Origin: Bugulina stolonifera
Taxonomy: Eukaryota > Bryozoa > Gymnolaemata > Cheilostomatida > Bugulidae
Reading direction: 5' to 3'
Length of the DNA: 64,000 nt
Assembly: GCA_935421135.1 (NCBI GenBank)
Contig: OW285194.1
Span: 1,944,501-2,008,500, forward strand
Part shown: one piece after another, positions 1 through 9,945 of the stretch
Layout: each line of letters opens with the position of its first letter
Position numbering within the stretch: the stretch's first letter is position 1
The notes under the pieces: model-generated
What the model saw: only the letters and a program-made list of their open reading frames with translations
The model's database searches: none
What the model was told of the DNA's origin: nothing
Position numbers and translations under genes: made by a program

Positions 1-274
1 AAATATACAGAGTGAATATTGTACAGAGTATTATAGAACATGCCACGAAGCCTTTGCCATTATAATCACCAAATGGTAAGTTCCTTTACTTACATAAATG
101 GCTAGCTTTCAAAATAAAAAGAACAGTGAATATTATGCGGAATACCATACCGTATAGGTAAAAATCTTAGCATTAATTCACCAGATGTTAGGTTCTTTTG
201 CCTACTAGCTTTTAAAACAATTTTTAAGATGACTAATTTGATGTCAAAATACGTATTCACCAACAACAACAAAC

Positions 275-582
275 TTACTTTTTCCGTTTTCGTGGTGTTT
301 TCTTTTCATTAGATTTTTTCTGTTCAGCCAGCTCTTTCTCCAAGATCTTTATTCGTTCTAAAGGGCTAAAGTGGATACAAGATTAGGTTGACAAAAAAAC
401 TAATGCTAAATAGCCAAAGTTTGTTTATATAAATCTTGTGATATGTAAATAAAATATCTAAGATGTCATAGTTATACATATAATAAAAATATATACATGT
501 ATACATATTTATATAGATATATATGTTATAATACTCACTCTGTTTCAGATGATGTAGTAGCGATAGCACTTTCTTTATCCAT
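275..582 (-). CDS. small Lys-rich coiled-coil protein (2 exons)
   Basis: Two exons join in phase: 582-539 (ATG at 582, donor GTGAGT) and 365-275 (acceptor TTTAG). They give a 44-residue protein: a short Ser/Thr-rich start, a charged heptad-like stretch (LERIKILEKELAEQKK) likely to form a helix or short coiled coil, and a basic tail ending in TPRKRKK that resembles a nuclear localisation signal. The stop codon overlaps a strong donor (AAAAA then GTAAGT, about 279-274). The real gene may therefore splice onward and leave the window to the left, with the stop used only if that intron is kept. I recognise no family. The model rests on clean splice signals and phase. Confidence 0.45.
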
Positions 583-837
583 ATTCTATTCTAGTGTTGT
601 GCAGTGTTGACTATTTGTATGCCAGAGAAGACGCGGTTGTGATGAACTTTCAAAATCTGGCATTTATATATCGTTGGAAAATGTCATGTGATACCCCATG
701 TGATAATTTTACAGACTCAAAATAGACAGCAGTCAAGTCATACGATAGGTAGCATAGAGCAAATACATTGAACTGATGAAACATGTCTGGAATTTGGAAA
801 TCAAATAGATTTAAAAGGTTAACATTTTCCAAGAAGG

Positions 838-1018
838 AGATATGCTGGCTGTCTGGGAATTGGAAGCCAAGTTACAAATAGATCAAACAAGTGAACAACC
901 ACAGAGTAGAAGATATGCTGGCTGTCTGGGAATTGGAATCCAAGTTACAAATAGATCAAACAGGTGAAAAACCACAGAGTAGAAGACATGCTGGCTGTCT
1001 GGGAATTGGAATCACAAT
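838..1018 (+). repeat. 73-bp tandem repeat, about 2.5 copies
   Basis: Copies begin near 838, 911 and 984, exactly 73 bp apart, each starting AGAYATGCTGGCTGTCTGG. One frame reads like protein in the first copy (MLAVWELEAKLQIDQ), but 73 is not a multiple of three, so the frame shifts at each copy. This could be a duplicated small exon of the plus-strand gene ending at 1272, or plain tandem duplication. Confidence 0.7.
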
Positions 1019-1099
1019 TTTTGCCAAGACTTTCCTGTTATTTTAGGTACGCATTCGTGACAAACTAGCCTAAGATCTGAAATGTGTATCATCCTACAG

Positions 1100-1272
1100 G
1101 CCGTAAACTAAAAGCCAGTGTAAAAGCATGCAAAGCTATGATAGAGGATCAGGCAAAAACATCTGATTCAAACCTAAAAAACAAGAATGATTTCATCTCT
1201 TTGATCACCAAACCTTCTAAAATTCTAGAAGCCTTTGGCCTTTACAATAAGCTGTATCAGAACATGAAGTGA
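1100..1272 (+). CDS. terminal exon of an unrecognised plus-strand gene
   Basis: A good acceptor (CATCCTACAG, ending 1099) opens a 173-bp exon needing one upstream base to complete its first codon. It codes about 57 residues, Lys-rich at the start (RKLKASVKACKAMIEDQ) and ending ITKPSKILEAFGLYNKLYQNMK before TGA at 1270-1272. An AATAAA polyadenylation signal follows at 1318-1323. The upstream exons are uncertain; the 73-bp repeats just before it are candidates. A degenerate second copy of its 3' half lies at about 1350-1445. Confidence 0.45.
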
Positions 1273-1349
1273 AATGTAGTTACAAAGAAAATTTGTGATC
1301 TGAGTCTTGTTTTCCGAAATAAACTTGTCTAAACATGTAGTAGAAGAAC

Positions 1350-1450
1350 TTGAAAAACAGAAAAAATGAGTTCATCTCTTTAGTCACCAACCCTCATAGA
1401 ATCCTAGAAACCTTTCACCTTGTCGATTAACGGTAATAGAACATGAAATG
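1350..1450 (+). pseudogene. degenerate duplicate of the 1100-1272 exon
   Basis: The sequence repeats the 3' half of the preceding terminal exon (matching words TTCATCTCTTT, GTCACCAA, ATCCTAGAA, CCTTT, AGAACATGAA) but is interrupted by stops and small indels. It looks like a decayed local duplication. Confidence 0.5.
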
Positions 1451-1680
1451 AAAGGTGTTTACTAGATCTAATTTTATTTAGATTATTAGAATTATGAAAA
1501 ATGTATAATACATAAAAAAGATTAGAAAAATCAAAGTTACATGTACGTATTTATTACAGCAGACAAGAATTGAAGTATTAAAAAAGTAAAACAGAAAAAA
1601 AAAAAAACTGTTTGGTGATGATGATGATGATATACAGCAAGCCCGTATGTATCAGCAGATTTTCAATCTCTATACATTAA

Positions 1681-2373
1681 TTAAATTCGTGTTTTACAAC
1701 CCGTAAAAATGTCCTGGTACTCTACAGATCCCATAAAGTCTTTATACTGCAAAAGGTCTTTGTTGCTCTCGATGTGTTTGATAGAAATTTTCAAAATAAT
1801 TTTCCTCAACAAAGTAATGTTCTTCTCCTTCAACTTGGCTTTAAACTTAGATTTGATGACATCGGAGTAAACAGTGCTGTATGTGGGTTTCATATAAAAT
1901 CCTTCCTGCCTTTCGAGTGTATAGACCATGTTCAATTGTTGAATTGTAAAGTCTAAAACATAAAAAGACGTATAGAAACGAAACTATAATATTATTTAAA
2001 ATCAACTTGTAATACATAGCAATATACTATTTTGTTTTTAAGTAAATAAGAGGATAGTTACCTTCTTAAGAATATTTGTTAACTCAGTAGCGTTGATCGC
2101 ATCAATCGAATGAGGTGATCTCTTGTCTGACTGTAGAGAGTTAATGAATATGTAACTCATCTCGATAACAAATGTAATGAGAAAAACAGCGAGTACAATA
2201 GATCTACCATGTCTTTTTATTGAATTCAATGTCTAGCGTTCATCACTGTTATCACTTTGCTCAGATACACATTTAGAAGGTGGCCAAGTATTAATATTTA
2301 TAACATTCCCATCACTTTCATCAATGATTTCAGTGGGCTCATCCAACTCGTTGCTAGTTTTTCTGAGTGACAT
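1681..2373 (-). pseudogene. single-pass membrane protein with in-frame TAG (2 exons)
   Basis: ATG at 2373 opens a 312-bp exon to 2062 (donor GTAACT). A 78-bp intron ends at ATTATAG, and exon 2 runs 1983-1681, ending in TAA. The joined frame is 204 residues: an acidic, Ser-rich N-terminus, one hydrophobic segment (SIVLAVFLITFVIEMSYIF), an Asn-X-Ser/Thr site (NATEL), then a Tyr/Lys-rich region with a second such site (KNIT). This fits a type II membrane protein. A TAG at 2235-2233 interrupts the frame at codon 47, just before the membrane segment. Either the gene is dead, or an unseen splice removes the TAG, or it is a base error. I recognise no family. Confidence 0.45.
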
Positions 2374-2400
2374 TGTTCCTCTGCCAGGTCTTGTTAATGA

Positions 2401-3055
2401 AATGAGTAATATTTTATTCCAAACGCGAGTAGTTATATAGATTGCTTGGCTGTCATAAAAATTAGTATGTATAGGTACTTTTTACAGTATGACATATATT
2501 TGTAGCTTTATATATCATATTGATAAACATAGTATTAGTCCGCTACAGAATTCACATGTTGTATGGTATCCATAGATAATCTACTTTCTGATTATGAAAC
2601 TTATGATTAGTATAAACACCAGCTATAGTAATGTATGCTTTATACTAATGGCAAAGGTGCAGCGTTTTGCTAGCATCATTGCACAAATACACTTATCACA
2701 TCATGTAAAGGGTGTAGGCCTACATGTACTACACTGTTCATAGAATAATACTGTTAGAAATGATTCAGCTATATATGTTAATAAAAATGACCATACACAG
2801 ACAGGGAGTAGAAACCTATGATTGACCATTGTACCGTATCCTAGTGTAAACAAATTTAGACTTGGCAGAGATAGATAAATACTCATCAGTTTGATAGATA
2901 CAGTCAAGCTTCGTAAACTATTTAGGATGATATAAAAGTGACCAGCTGTAAACTGTTTCAAAAAATCAGCCAATCACAAAAAAGTAAACTGTTTGAAAAG
3001 AGCGTATACATAGCATAAGGGGAGTAAACTTCTTGAAAAGATCCTTACTTAACTA
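2401..3055. other. intergenic, nothing recognised
   Basis: AT-rich sequence. The only long open frame, on the minus strand, is hydrophobic with no splice context or family resemblance. I see no gene or repeat. Confidence 0.5.
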
Positions 3056-3131
3056 CTCACAGAGGACCAGTGACCGAGGAAGGAAAAAGATTCATTCCGC
3101 TCAGTACAACTCCGCCTGACGTTGATGAACA

Positions 3132-3467
3132 ATGCCGACGTCCTGGCCACCCGATAGGGGGGCTAGAAGCCGAGGAGGAACAGCGAAGAAGAGGACTGTA
3201 GAAGACCAGGGCCGACAGGCTAAAAAGCCGCGCATCCAAGAGCATAGCCAAGGTGTAAACCGCCTCGAGGAAGGTGTTGTCAACTTTTTCCAACACCCGT
3301 TATTCCCACCGCCCGACTGGGGCAGAGGTTCAAAAGGTAGAGCCACCTACGTCCGGATGCTGACGCCCTACACTAGGGAAAAAAGACCCTTAACATACAG
3401 GAGGAAAGCCCGGTGGAAGCGAGGCCCACCTCCAGAGGCTATCACAGACAAGAATAATCCCAAATAG
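3132..3467 (+). CDS. retroelement ORF, basic region
   Basis: 111 residues, Arg/Lys-rich (KKPRIQEHSQ, RRKARWKRGPPPE), with no recognised domain. Element 2 has a degenerate homologue at about 38240-38400 (VSVRMLTP, YRRRKAWWKRGQP). Its conservation between two copies suggests it was part of the element's coding capacity, perhaps a nucleic-acid-binding segment. The start codon is the first ATG and may not be the true start. Confidence 0.45.
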   Translation: MPTSWPPDRGARSRGGTAKKRTVEDQGRQAKKPRIQEHSQGVNRLEEGVVNFFQHPLFPPPDWGRGSKGRATYVRMLTPYTREKRPLTYRRKARWKRGPPPEAITDKNNPK

Positions 3468-3477
3468 ACTGCCAAGA

Positions 3478-3824
3478 CGACGACCTGTTACAGGCCGACA
3501 CGGCATGGCCCGTGTTTACTCCCTAACTTAGCAGACAGATCTGGTGACCCAGACAACCTTGAGATCGAAATAGATCTAACTACAGGGGTCAGACAAGTGC
3601 ACTTCCGCCGCCGGGAAGATCCACCACATGGTGAGAAGTTACATGTAGCTAGTGCAGACATGACGTCGCCCACTACAGGGAGAACCAGGGCAGTCCACAC
3701 ACATATAAAAGGCCAGGATCCAGACAGATCCCTCAGTACTCCAGTCGCCACCTCTCAATCAACACTCAGTTGGACAACAGATCACTCTACTTGGACTTCA
3801 TCTATAGGAACAGTACCCCCCTAG
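3478..3824 (+). CDS. retroelement ORF segment with EIEIDL motif
   Basis: An open segment encoding NLEIEIDLTTGVRQVHF followed by a Ser/Thr-rich stretch. The same segment is recognisable in element 2 at 38511-38828 (REIEIDLPTGVKLVHF). It overlaps the start of the next ORF (3770) in another frame, so either a frameshift has occurred or translation is staggered. Its function is unknown. Confidence 0.4.
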
Positions 3825-4663
3825 TCGGCCTACCGATGGATCTACCAGGTGAGCCAATAGACTTGGACGAGGTACTGTTGTTCTTGGACGACGAAGATCT
3901 GTATTCGGGTCTCGGGAACTCCTCGAGGAATGAGGTCGTGCCAGTCGTGTCGGGTCATACTGAAGTACTCCCGGTACTTCGGGACGACGCCGTTCCAACC
4001 GACTCGAACACGCACCGCCTCTCCTCTGGGACGACCTCGGGCACGCATCCCCACTCCACTGATACTGTTCAAATCATTGCTGAGTCGGGCGACTTGGACG
4101 GGTCAGCCTACGCAAATCTTGATATTCTATATAGTGATCAACCTCTTGTATCTACACTTTCTCTTATAGAGACAACCTCTTCAGAGACTCTAGTACCACA
4201 GTCTCAACTTTGCTGGATCTCTCCACGGACCAGTAGTGATATACGTCGGACAGCCCGATGTAAGGGAAGGAACTCCTATTGTCGACTATGTAGGCTAGAA
4301 GGGACAGAGAACGTCATCAAGGCTCATGTACGCCAACACTTTACCCGGTTCTTCTGTTCCTGTGGAGTCAGTGCCCGTGATGCAGAGACTGTCTATCGGC
4401 ATCAAGACCAGACAGGCCACAGCGCCATCCAGTATGAAGTGGATCCCCACATGTTCCAGCTTTTCCTCAAGGCAATGAAGCTAAATAAGAGGGTCGCCTA
4501 CCCCTCATGTATCCCAGCAGACGTAGGACCAAAACCTTTCACGATACCAGCTCCACCAGAAGCTGAAGCTAGAGCGGCGGTGGTGCGGCTGACACCTCCA
4601 CCTGCCCCAAAGAAAACAAGTAAAAGAAAGTCGCCCTGGGAGCGGCTAGGCAGTCCAAAGTGA
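3770..4663 (+). CDS. retroelement accessory ORF with Cys/His finger region
   Basis: 297 residues with an intact frame. The N-terminal 130 residues are acidic and Ser/Thr-rich (LDEVLLFLDDEDLYSGLG), and the matching segment survives in element 2 (about 38820-38900). A Cys/His cluster follows at about residues 168-225: CKGRNSYCRLCRLEGTE, then HVRQHFTRFFCSCG, then H-X-H spacing, suggesting one or two zinc sites. The C-terminus is Pro/Lys-rich (PPPAPKKTSKRKSPW). It lies between the protease region and the 3' LTR, where some Gypsy-type elements carry extra genes. I do not recognise the family. The ORF is clearly longer and more coherent than chance. Confidence 0.6.
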   Translation: MDNRSLYLDFIYRNSTPLVGLPMDLPGEPIDLDEVLLFLDDEDLYSGLGNSSRNEVVPVVSGHTEVLPVLRDDAVPTDSNTHRLSSGTTSGTHPHSTDTVQIIAESGDLDGSAYANLDILYSDQPLVSTLSLIETTSSETLVPQSQLCWISPRTSSDIRRTARCKGRNSYCRLCRLEGTENVIKAHVRQHFTRFFCSCGVSARDAETVYRHQDQTGHSAIQYEVDPHMFQLFLKAMKLNKRVAYPSCIPADVGPKPFTIPAPPEAEARAAVVRLTPPPAPKKTSKRKSPWERLGSPK

Positions 4664-4690
4664 CCCCAGATCCATGTAGATCCTCCAGCC

Positions 4691-5083
4691 TTGAACCATA
4701 GAGGGACTGATACTTACGACATACGCAAACGTCGGCCCCGGGCGCATAAAGCTAGAACCGGATCAGACAAGGCCGTCCCATTGTCGACCAGCCCTCCAGA
4801 TACCAAAAACACGAAGAAGACTCTTGAATCCCGTACACCTACGGCGGAGTTCCATAAAGAGAGAGAACAATTGTGCGATACTTTGAGCAATTGTGTCGGA
4901 CGCCTCCGACATCAATTACACATACTCCAGCAGAGACTTCTCAACTCACACGTTCGGGACCGACTCACCATAGTCCAGCAGACAGAAGCCGTACAAGACG
5001 AAATATCCCTCTACCAACGGCTCACGGAGCAGATCCTTAGACATACTCGAAGAGATAATGCCAACGATCGGGGGGCTATGTGA
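4691..5083 (+). CDS. retroelement small ORF, helical, next to 3' LTR
   Basis: 130 residues. A basic N-terminus (RKRRPRAHKARTGSDK) precedes a Leu/Gln-rich helical region (LRHQLHILQQRLLNSH) with heptad character. It starts 28 bp after the previous ORF and ends five bases inside the 3' LTR, so the LTR supplies the stop codon. Unknown function; it may be an oligomerising nucleic-acid-binding accessory protein. Confidence 0.5.
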   Translation: MNHRGTDTYDIRKRRPRAHKARTGSDKAVPLSTSPPDTKNTKKTLESRTPTAEFHKEREQLCDTLSNCVGRLRHQLHILQQRLLNSHVRDRLTIVQQTEAVQDEISLYQRLTEQILRHTRRDNANDRGAM

Positions 5084-5877
5084 TGGTACAGGACATTTGT
5101 ATACGACTCCAGCTACCCGGATAAAACCCTATAGCACCTTAAGGGCCTAGTAGTTGCCACAGCGCTACTCAATTAACACTCGTACTCTCATACCTAGCTG
5201 TTCGTATACTCATACTCAACTGTATTGCATGTCTAAACCACTCATTTACTGTCTACATACGTGTCTCTATGTGTTTATATTCCTTCTACTTAACTACATA
5301 TCAATGTACATTCGTGTATGATAATTACTAAGTCTTTTGGTACCTTTTATACCCATGTAAAGAGGCCCGACCTCTCAGAATCACTTGATATTTATTTTGT
5401 ACATGAATTGGATGATTATAAGCAACTTTTGTATAACCCGACCTATTTTGGGTCGGCCGTCGGGCTTCCGGCGGCCATGTTGTTGCGCAACTTCCGGACG
5501 ACCCTATGTCGTCTTTTCCCAACACTACGTCGGGCGGAAGTCCTTATACTATATAACGGGCCATGTTTTATCATTTGTTGTCTCAGTCTTTGCTTGGCTT
5601 TCAATAAAGACACATCTATACTTGATACAGAGACTTTCACTTCCTTTTGCCAGGTCATTCGCATTAGCGAACCGCCTACTAGGTCGGATCACTCTCTTTC
5701 AAGGTATATTCTGAAGGTCAGGCTTGGGACTAGATGGGTCGTCTCTGGTAGTACTTTGACTACTGAGATCTTTCGATCTTTCATGTAATGAGAAGGCCTA
5801 GCACCATTCATAGGCACTTCAGTTTTGGATCGGTAGTCGTCCAAGGACGACCGCACGAAATACCACAAACCATTACA
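5079..5877 (+). repeat. 3' LTR of element 1 (799 bp)
   Basis: It begins TGTGATGGTAC and ends CCATTACA, the family's LTR ends, and carries a TATA-like ACTATATAA and a TCAATAAAGACAC polyadenylation region. It is the longest version of the LTR; its first ~100 bp match the solo LTR at 27978-28763 and are shorter in the copies at 31044, 34168 and 52987. It defines the family found at seven other places in this window. Confidence 0.85.
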
Positions 5878-6496
5878 ATATAATATATATATATTAAATA
5901 CTGTGTTGAGTTGTTATTTATGCTCTATTTGCATAACCAGCTACGCTAAAGTCTTCTGGTTTACAACATGTTCTCAGCCAACAGTGTTATACTTCACTCC
6001 CTCGTCTTCCCAATTCTGTACATGTACGTTTAATGGCCTCAGAACAACCTAAAGAAAATCTCAACTTGCAGAAACAATACTTACTAGGAGATTACACATA
6101 CGGTTGACAGATAGGATGGTGGTTATTGCATAAAGATTCAGCATGTTTCCATTTATCTTTGCTCAAGACTGTCCGTGCATGCCCATTATAATTGATCGCA
6201 GAAGACAATGACGTGACTGATTACTGCTCTGTCCATTATCAACTCACAAAATCTAACAATAATTTACAATGTATATTAGAACAATCAAAATAACTTTAAG
6301 TGTGCACCTAACAGTAAGTAATAGTAGAATGTATATACAATGCATATGCAATGCATATACAATAGACATATATAATTATAATGCATAATAATTATTTCAT
6401 GGTCTTAAATTTTTCACATTGTTGAAATAGTATAATTTGATTGTAAATCAAAACAAACACTTTTCGCGAAGATGATTGACAGCTAAAAGGTGTCTA
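5878..6496. other. intergenic, nothing recognised
   Basis: AT-rich sequence with a TATA-rich run and short ATGCATAT repeats around 6340-6390. No gene seen. Confidence 0.5.
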
Positions 6497-7080
6497 TTTG
6501 CTAGCAAATACTACCTTAGTGTGTATTACACTACCTTACCCCTACATAGTGTGTATTACACTACCTTACTCCTACATAGTGTGTATTACACTACCTTACT
6601 CCTACATACTGTGTATTACACTACCTTACTCCTACATAGTGTGTATTACACTACCTTACTCCTACATACTGTGTATTACACTACCTTACTCCTACATAGT
6701 GTGTATTACACTACCTTACTCCTACATAGTGTGTATTACACTGCCTTACTCCTACATAGTGTGTACTACACTACCTTACTCCTATGTAGTGTAGTGTAAT
6801 ACACACTATGTAGGAGTAAGGTAGTGTAATACACAGTATGTATGAGTAAGGTAGTGTAATACACACTATGTAGGAGTAAGGTAGTGTAATACACAGTATG
6901 TAGGAGTAAGGTAGTGTAATACACACTATGTAGGAGTAAGGTAGTGTAATACACACTATGTAGGAGTAAGGTAGTGTAGTACACACTATATTGTAGGAGT
7001 AAGGTAGTGTAATACACAGTATGTAGGAGTAAGGTAGTGTAGTACACAGTATGTAGGAGTAAGGTATTATTTGCCAGCTA
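6497..7080. repeat. long palindrome of two inverted 30-bp minisatellite arrays
   Basis: About nine tandem copies of a 30-bp unit (GTGTATTACACTACCTTACT plus CCTACATAGT) run to about 6788, then switch to about nine copies of the reverse complement. The outer flanks are also inverted repeats (TTTGCTAGCAAAT at the left, ATTTGCCAGCTA at the right). The whole could fold into a hairpin with arms near 285 bp and almost no loop. The unit itself contains the palindrome GTGTAATACAC. Open frames through it are repeat artefacts. Confidence 0.95.
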
Positions 7081-9832
7081 ACACATAGATTGTACATGTA
7101 TATTTACAACAGTACATGTACATGTACAGTATATATACAGAGATTGTACATGTATACATACCTATATGTAAATTTACATGACTGCAATCTACATTTTGTG
7201 TATGTGAATGGTGCTCAAGCAGTGAAATGTTATTTGTTGGAGTTGACCTCCTTCCAAGAAAAACAGAAGAAGAGAGGACAACTTTGCATTATTTCTAATA
7301 ATAATATTGAATATTGACATGGCCTACTGAAGCTAATACAGTCTGAGTTTATAGGTTTTATCATTATGATAAAGAGTAAACCTAGACAAATTACATGTAG
7401 AAGGCATCTAATATAGTAAAATACCTTCTTGGAATCATAATTCACATGATTGATGGTGACCATTTATTACAGCTTAGCTGTACTTTAAAGATAAATATGT
7501 CTAGCAGAGTGTTAGTTAATACATAGAAATGAGATGGTTTCAGCTAGAAGTAAGATAAATGAGTTGGTAAACTGTGTGTACAGTTTCATGGTAACACCTG
7601 TTGCAATGCATAGCCTCAAGTCTCACTGTACCATAATGGATCTAACACTTGTGCACCACAGCATATACATTGCAGTTGCTGTTGAACCTTTGAAAGGAAA
7701 AGTACTGTAGAGTGTGATCTAGCTATGGACAGCAGCTGCTCACCAACATTAGGTATGCTCCGTCTGAATTTCGGCTAGGTAGTTCTAACAGTGTAAGTCA
7801 TAGCAAAACCCAGCTTTCTCCCAACTATATTATTTGGGTATGAAAAGCATACATCAGGTGCTACTAATTTAGTATTAGGGGTATTCAACTATCCCACTCA
7901 CTCACAGCACTCTCCTTTGTCATGTGCCAGAAAATTAATTTACAATGAGTTAATATGGTAGGAATTATCGTGACCACGAAATAGTTTTTTGTATGGCTTA
8001 ACTATTATTTTCCTTTACTTCAGTAATTAGTCTGAAATTTGTCATGAATTTTAACAAATATTGCAACATGCACTAATCTGGTATCTTATAAAATCTAAGG
8101 AATTTACTGATTTCAGTTTCCATGTAGAGTGCTACCACTCAGTTTTCTACACTGAGCAATAACTGTACAAATAAAAATGTGATAACAATATTAACTTTAG
8201 TATTTACATAATAATACAGGAACATGACATCTCTAGCAATATTCCATTGAAGTTTTTAGGTTTCCAAGTAAAACTAATCTACATTTTACTCTCCCCACCA
8301 ATCATGTGGAAGATCTATTGGCAATAATTAATTTACTCAAAGTAACTGATCAATCATATGCTGTGTAACATCTGTACTTTTAGTAAGAAATACGAATAGT
8401 TAAGGAGTTTTATTGAAATTGACCTATCAATACTAATTTATATTGAACGAAAACTGAATGGGGTTGTCATAGTAACAAGCACAATGATAACACAGCAACT
8501 GGGTGTTTCCCTCATAATAGTTAAGCTACCACTTTACTTTTTTTCAGTCACACAGTGACTGAAAACACTGTGGAGTCTCTGAACTCTGACCTCTAACCCT
8601 GCACCTGAACTCTGACCTGTAGCCTAGGCCCACAGATAGCAGGTTAGCCTATGCACAGTCCTGCTCATCAAACTGTGCTTCTTAGTATGGGTTAATGTTA
8701 TAGAATCCCTGTAGCTAAGTATCACCATATATCACTTGTCAACTTGCCACCAACTAATCCTGTCAAATGTAGACAATCTAGATAAGTAGTTCACACTATA
8801 ATACCACTAATATCCAGTTTTGTCAGAATCAGTTTTTTCTATAATATTATGATGACTTACGCTGCTTACAGTACATTAATTAATAGGTGATTACATTAAA
8901 GTTGCATTCCTCAGCAGACTTAAGGTGAAGCATAAGGCTGGTGGTAATAATCATGATTGAGTAGATTTTTGTTTTGGCCAAAATATCGGCCGGTCAGGTA
9001 TAATTATATAGTATGTGAGTTCAGTCTAGAATAATAATATTCTAGCTATGTAGGCTGCTAGTGCAACATACACGCACTTCTGTTTAGCAACCTTTTCACA
9101 TAATGTAGAATTATAAACGATGTATTTGCTTTCTCTCTCTCTTGAAGACATTGCAGTAGTGATATACATGTACACAATATTCATTCAAAAAATGAAACCA
9201 TTTATGGCCAAAAGAATGTGATTGCTACCCAGCTAGTAACACAACCTGGTTTCTAATCAAATATATAATTGAGTCTACATGTATGTATTTCTAACTAATT
9301 ACAACATGACGCCGGGGACTGAAAATACTGTATGTCGGTTTTTGTATAATATAATTACTATTATTTATAGAACGTCTAGCTGAGTGAGATAGCAAAACTA
9401 CACAGAGCTGTATACTATAATTTAATCATCAAAAATTAGTTAATTGAATAGTTATGTAGTTTGTGCATGTACTGTACATGTACATTATAGTCATCTCTTA
9501 CAGAATTAAATATTGATCCGTTTTTTCAGAAAGTTCAGATAGAATCTGTAGGCAATGGAGCCTCATAACTGCTAAATCCCGCAATTCCCTTACCAGGAGA
9601 GCAATTGGAGAAATATATGATTCGGCGATAGGCATTTGGTAAAAAATCCCGACAAAGATGTATAATGTAATGGTACAGCTTGACTATTGAAGTGATATAT
9701 TAGTATGTAGCAGAAAGTTTGCATTAACCAACAATAATATTATGTTGTTTTTACAAAGTGAAACAGCTATATGTAACTTGTATTCATTATCTGATTCTGT
9801 CAACAGGAACATTTGACAAAATAAACATGGAC
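7081..9832. other. gene-poor stretch, nothing recognised
   Basis: About 2.7 kb of AT-rich sequence with scattered TACATGTA words and short direct repeats (CTGAACTCTGACCT near 8580-8630). No coding exon with convincing splice sites was found on either strand. Confidence 0.45.
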
Positions 9833-9945
9833 AGCCTTTACATGTGACAGCCTTTACATGTGACAGCCTTTACATGTGACAGCCTTTACATGTGACAGCC
9901 TGTACATGTGACAGCCTGTACATGTGACAGCCTGTACATGTGACA
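9833..9945 (+). repeat. 16-bp minisatellite, 7 copies
   Basis: Seven tandem copies of AGCCTTTACATGTGAC, switching to AGCCTGTACATGTGAC for the last copies. Each unit carries the palindromic core ACATGT that is common across the window. Confidence 0.9.

Larger units (their letters stand above)
3060..5877 (+). mobile_element. 5'-truncated LTR retroelement (element 1)
   Basis: The 3' part of an LTR retrotransposon: ORFs at 3132-3467, about 3478-3824, 3770-4663 and 4691-5083, a G-run (GGGGGG, about 5070) resembling a polypurine tract, then the 3' LTR at 5079-5877. The region from 3060 is collinear with element 2 at about 38100-38900, including the shared phrase EIEIDL-TGV and the Arg/Lys-rich VRMLTP region, so both belong to one family. 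The 5' LTR, gag and protease are missing here. No reverse transcriptase or integrase is visible. GC content is clearly higher than in the surroundings. Confidence 0.75.

Noticed and set aside
2701..2973. 90-residue hydrophobic minus-strand frame
   Set aside because: Composition follows the AT-rich sequence; no family match, splice or paralogue support.
6476..7097. Four open frames with repeated YYTTLLLHS or LPYSYIVCI
   Set aside because: They are all translations of the 30-bp repeat, whose length is a multiple of three, so open frames appear on both strands without coding.
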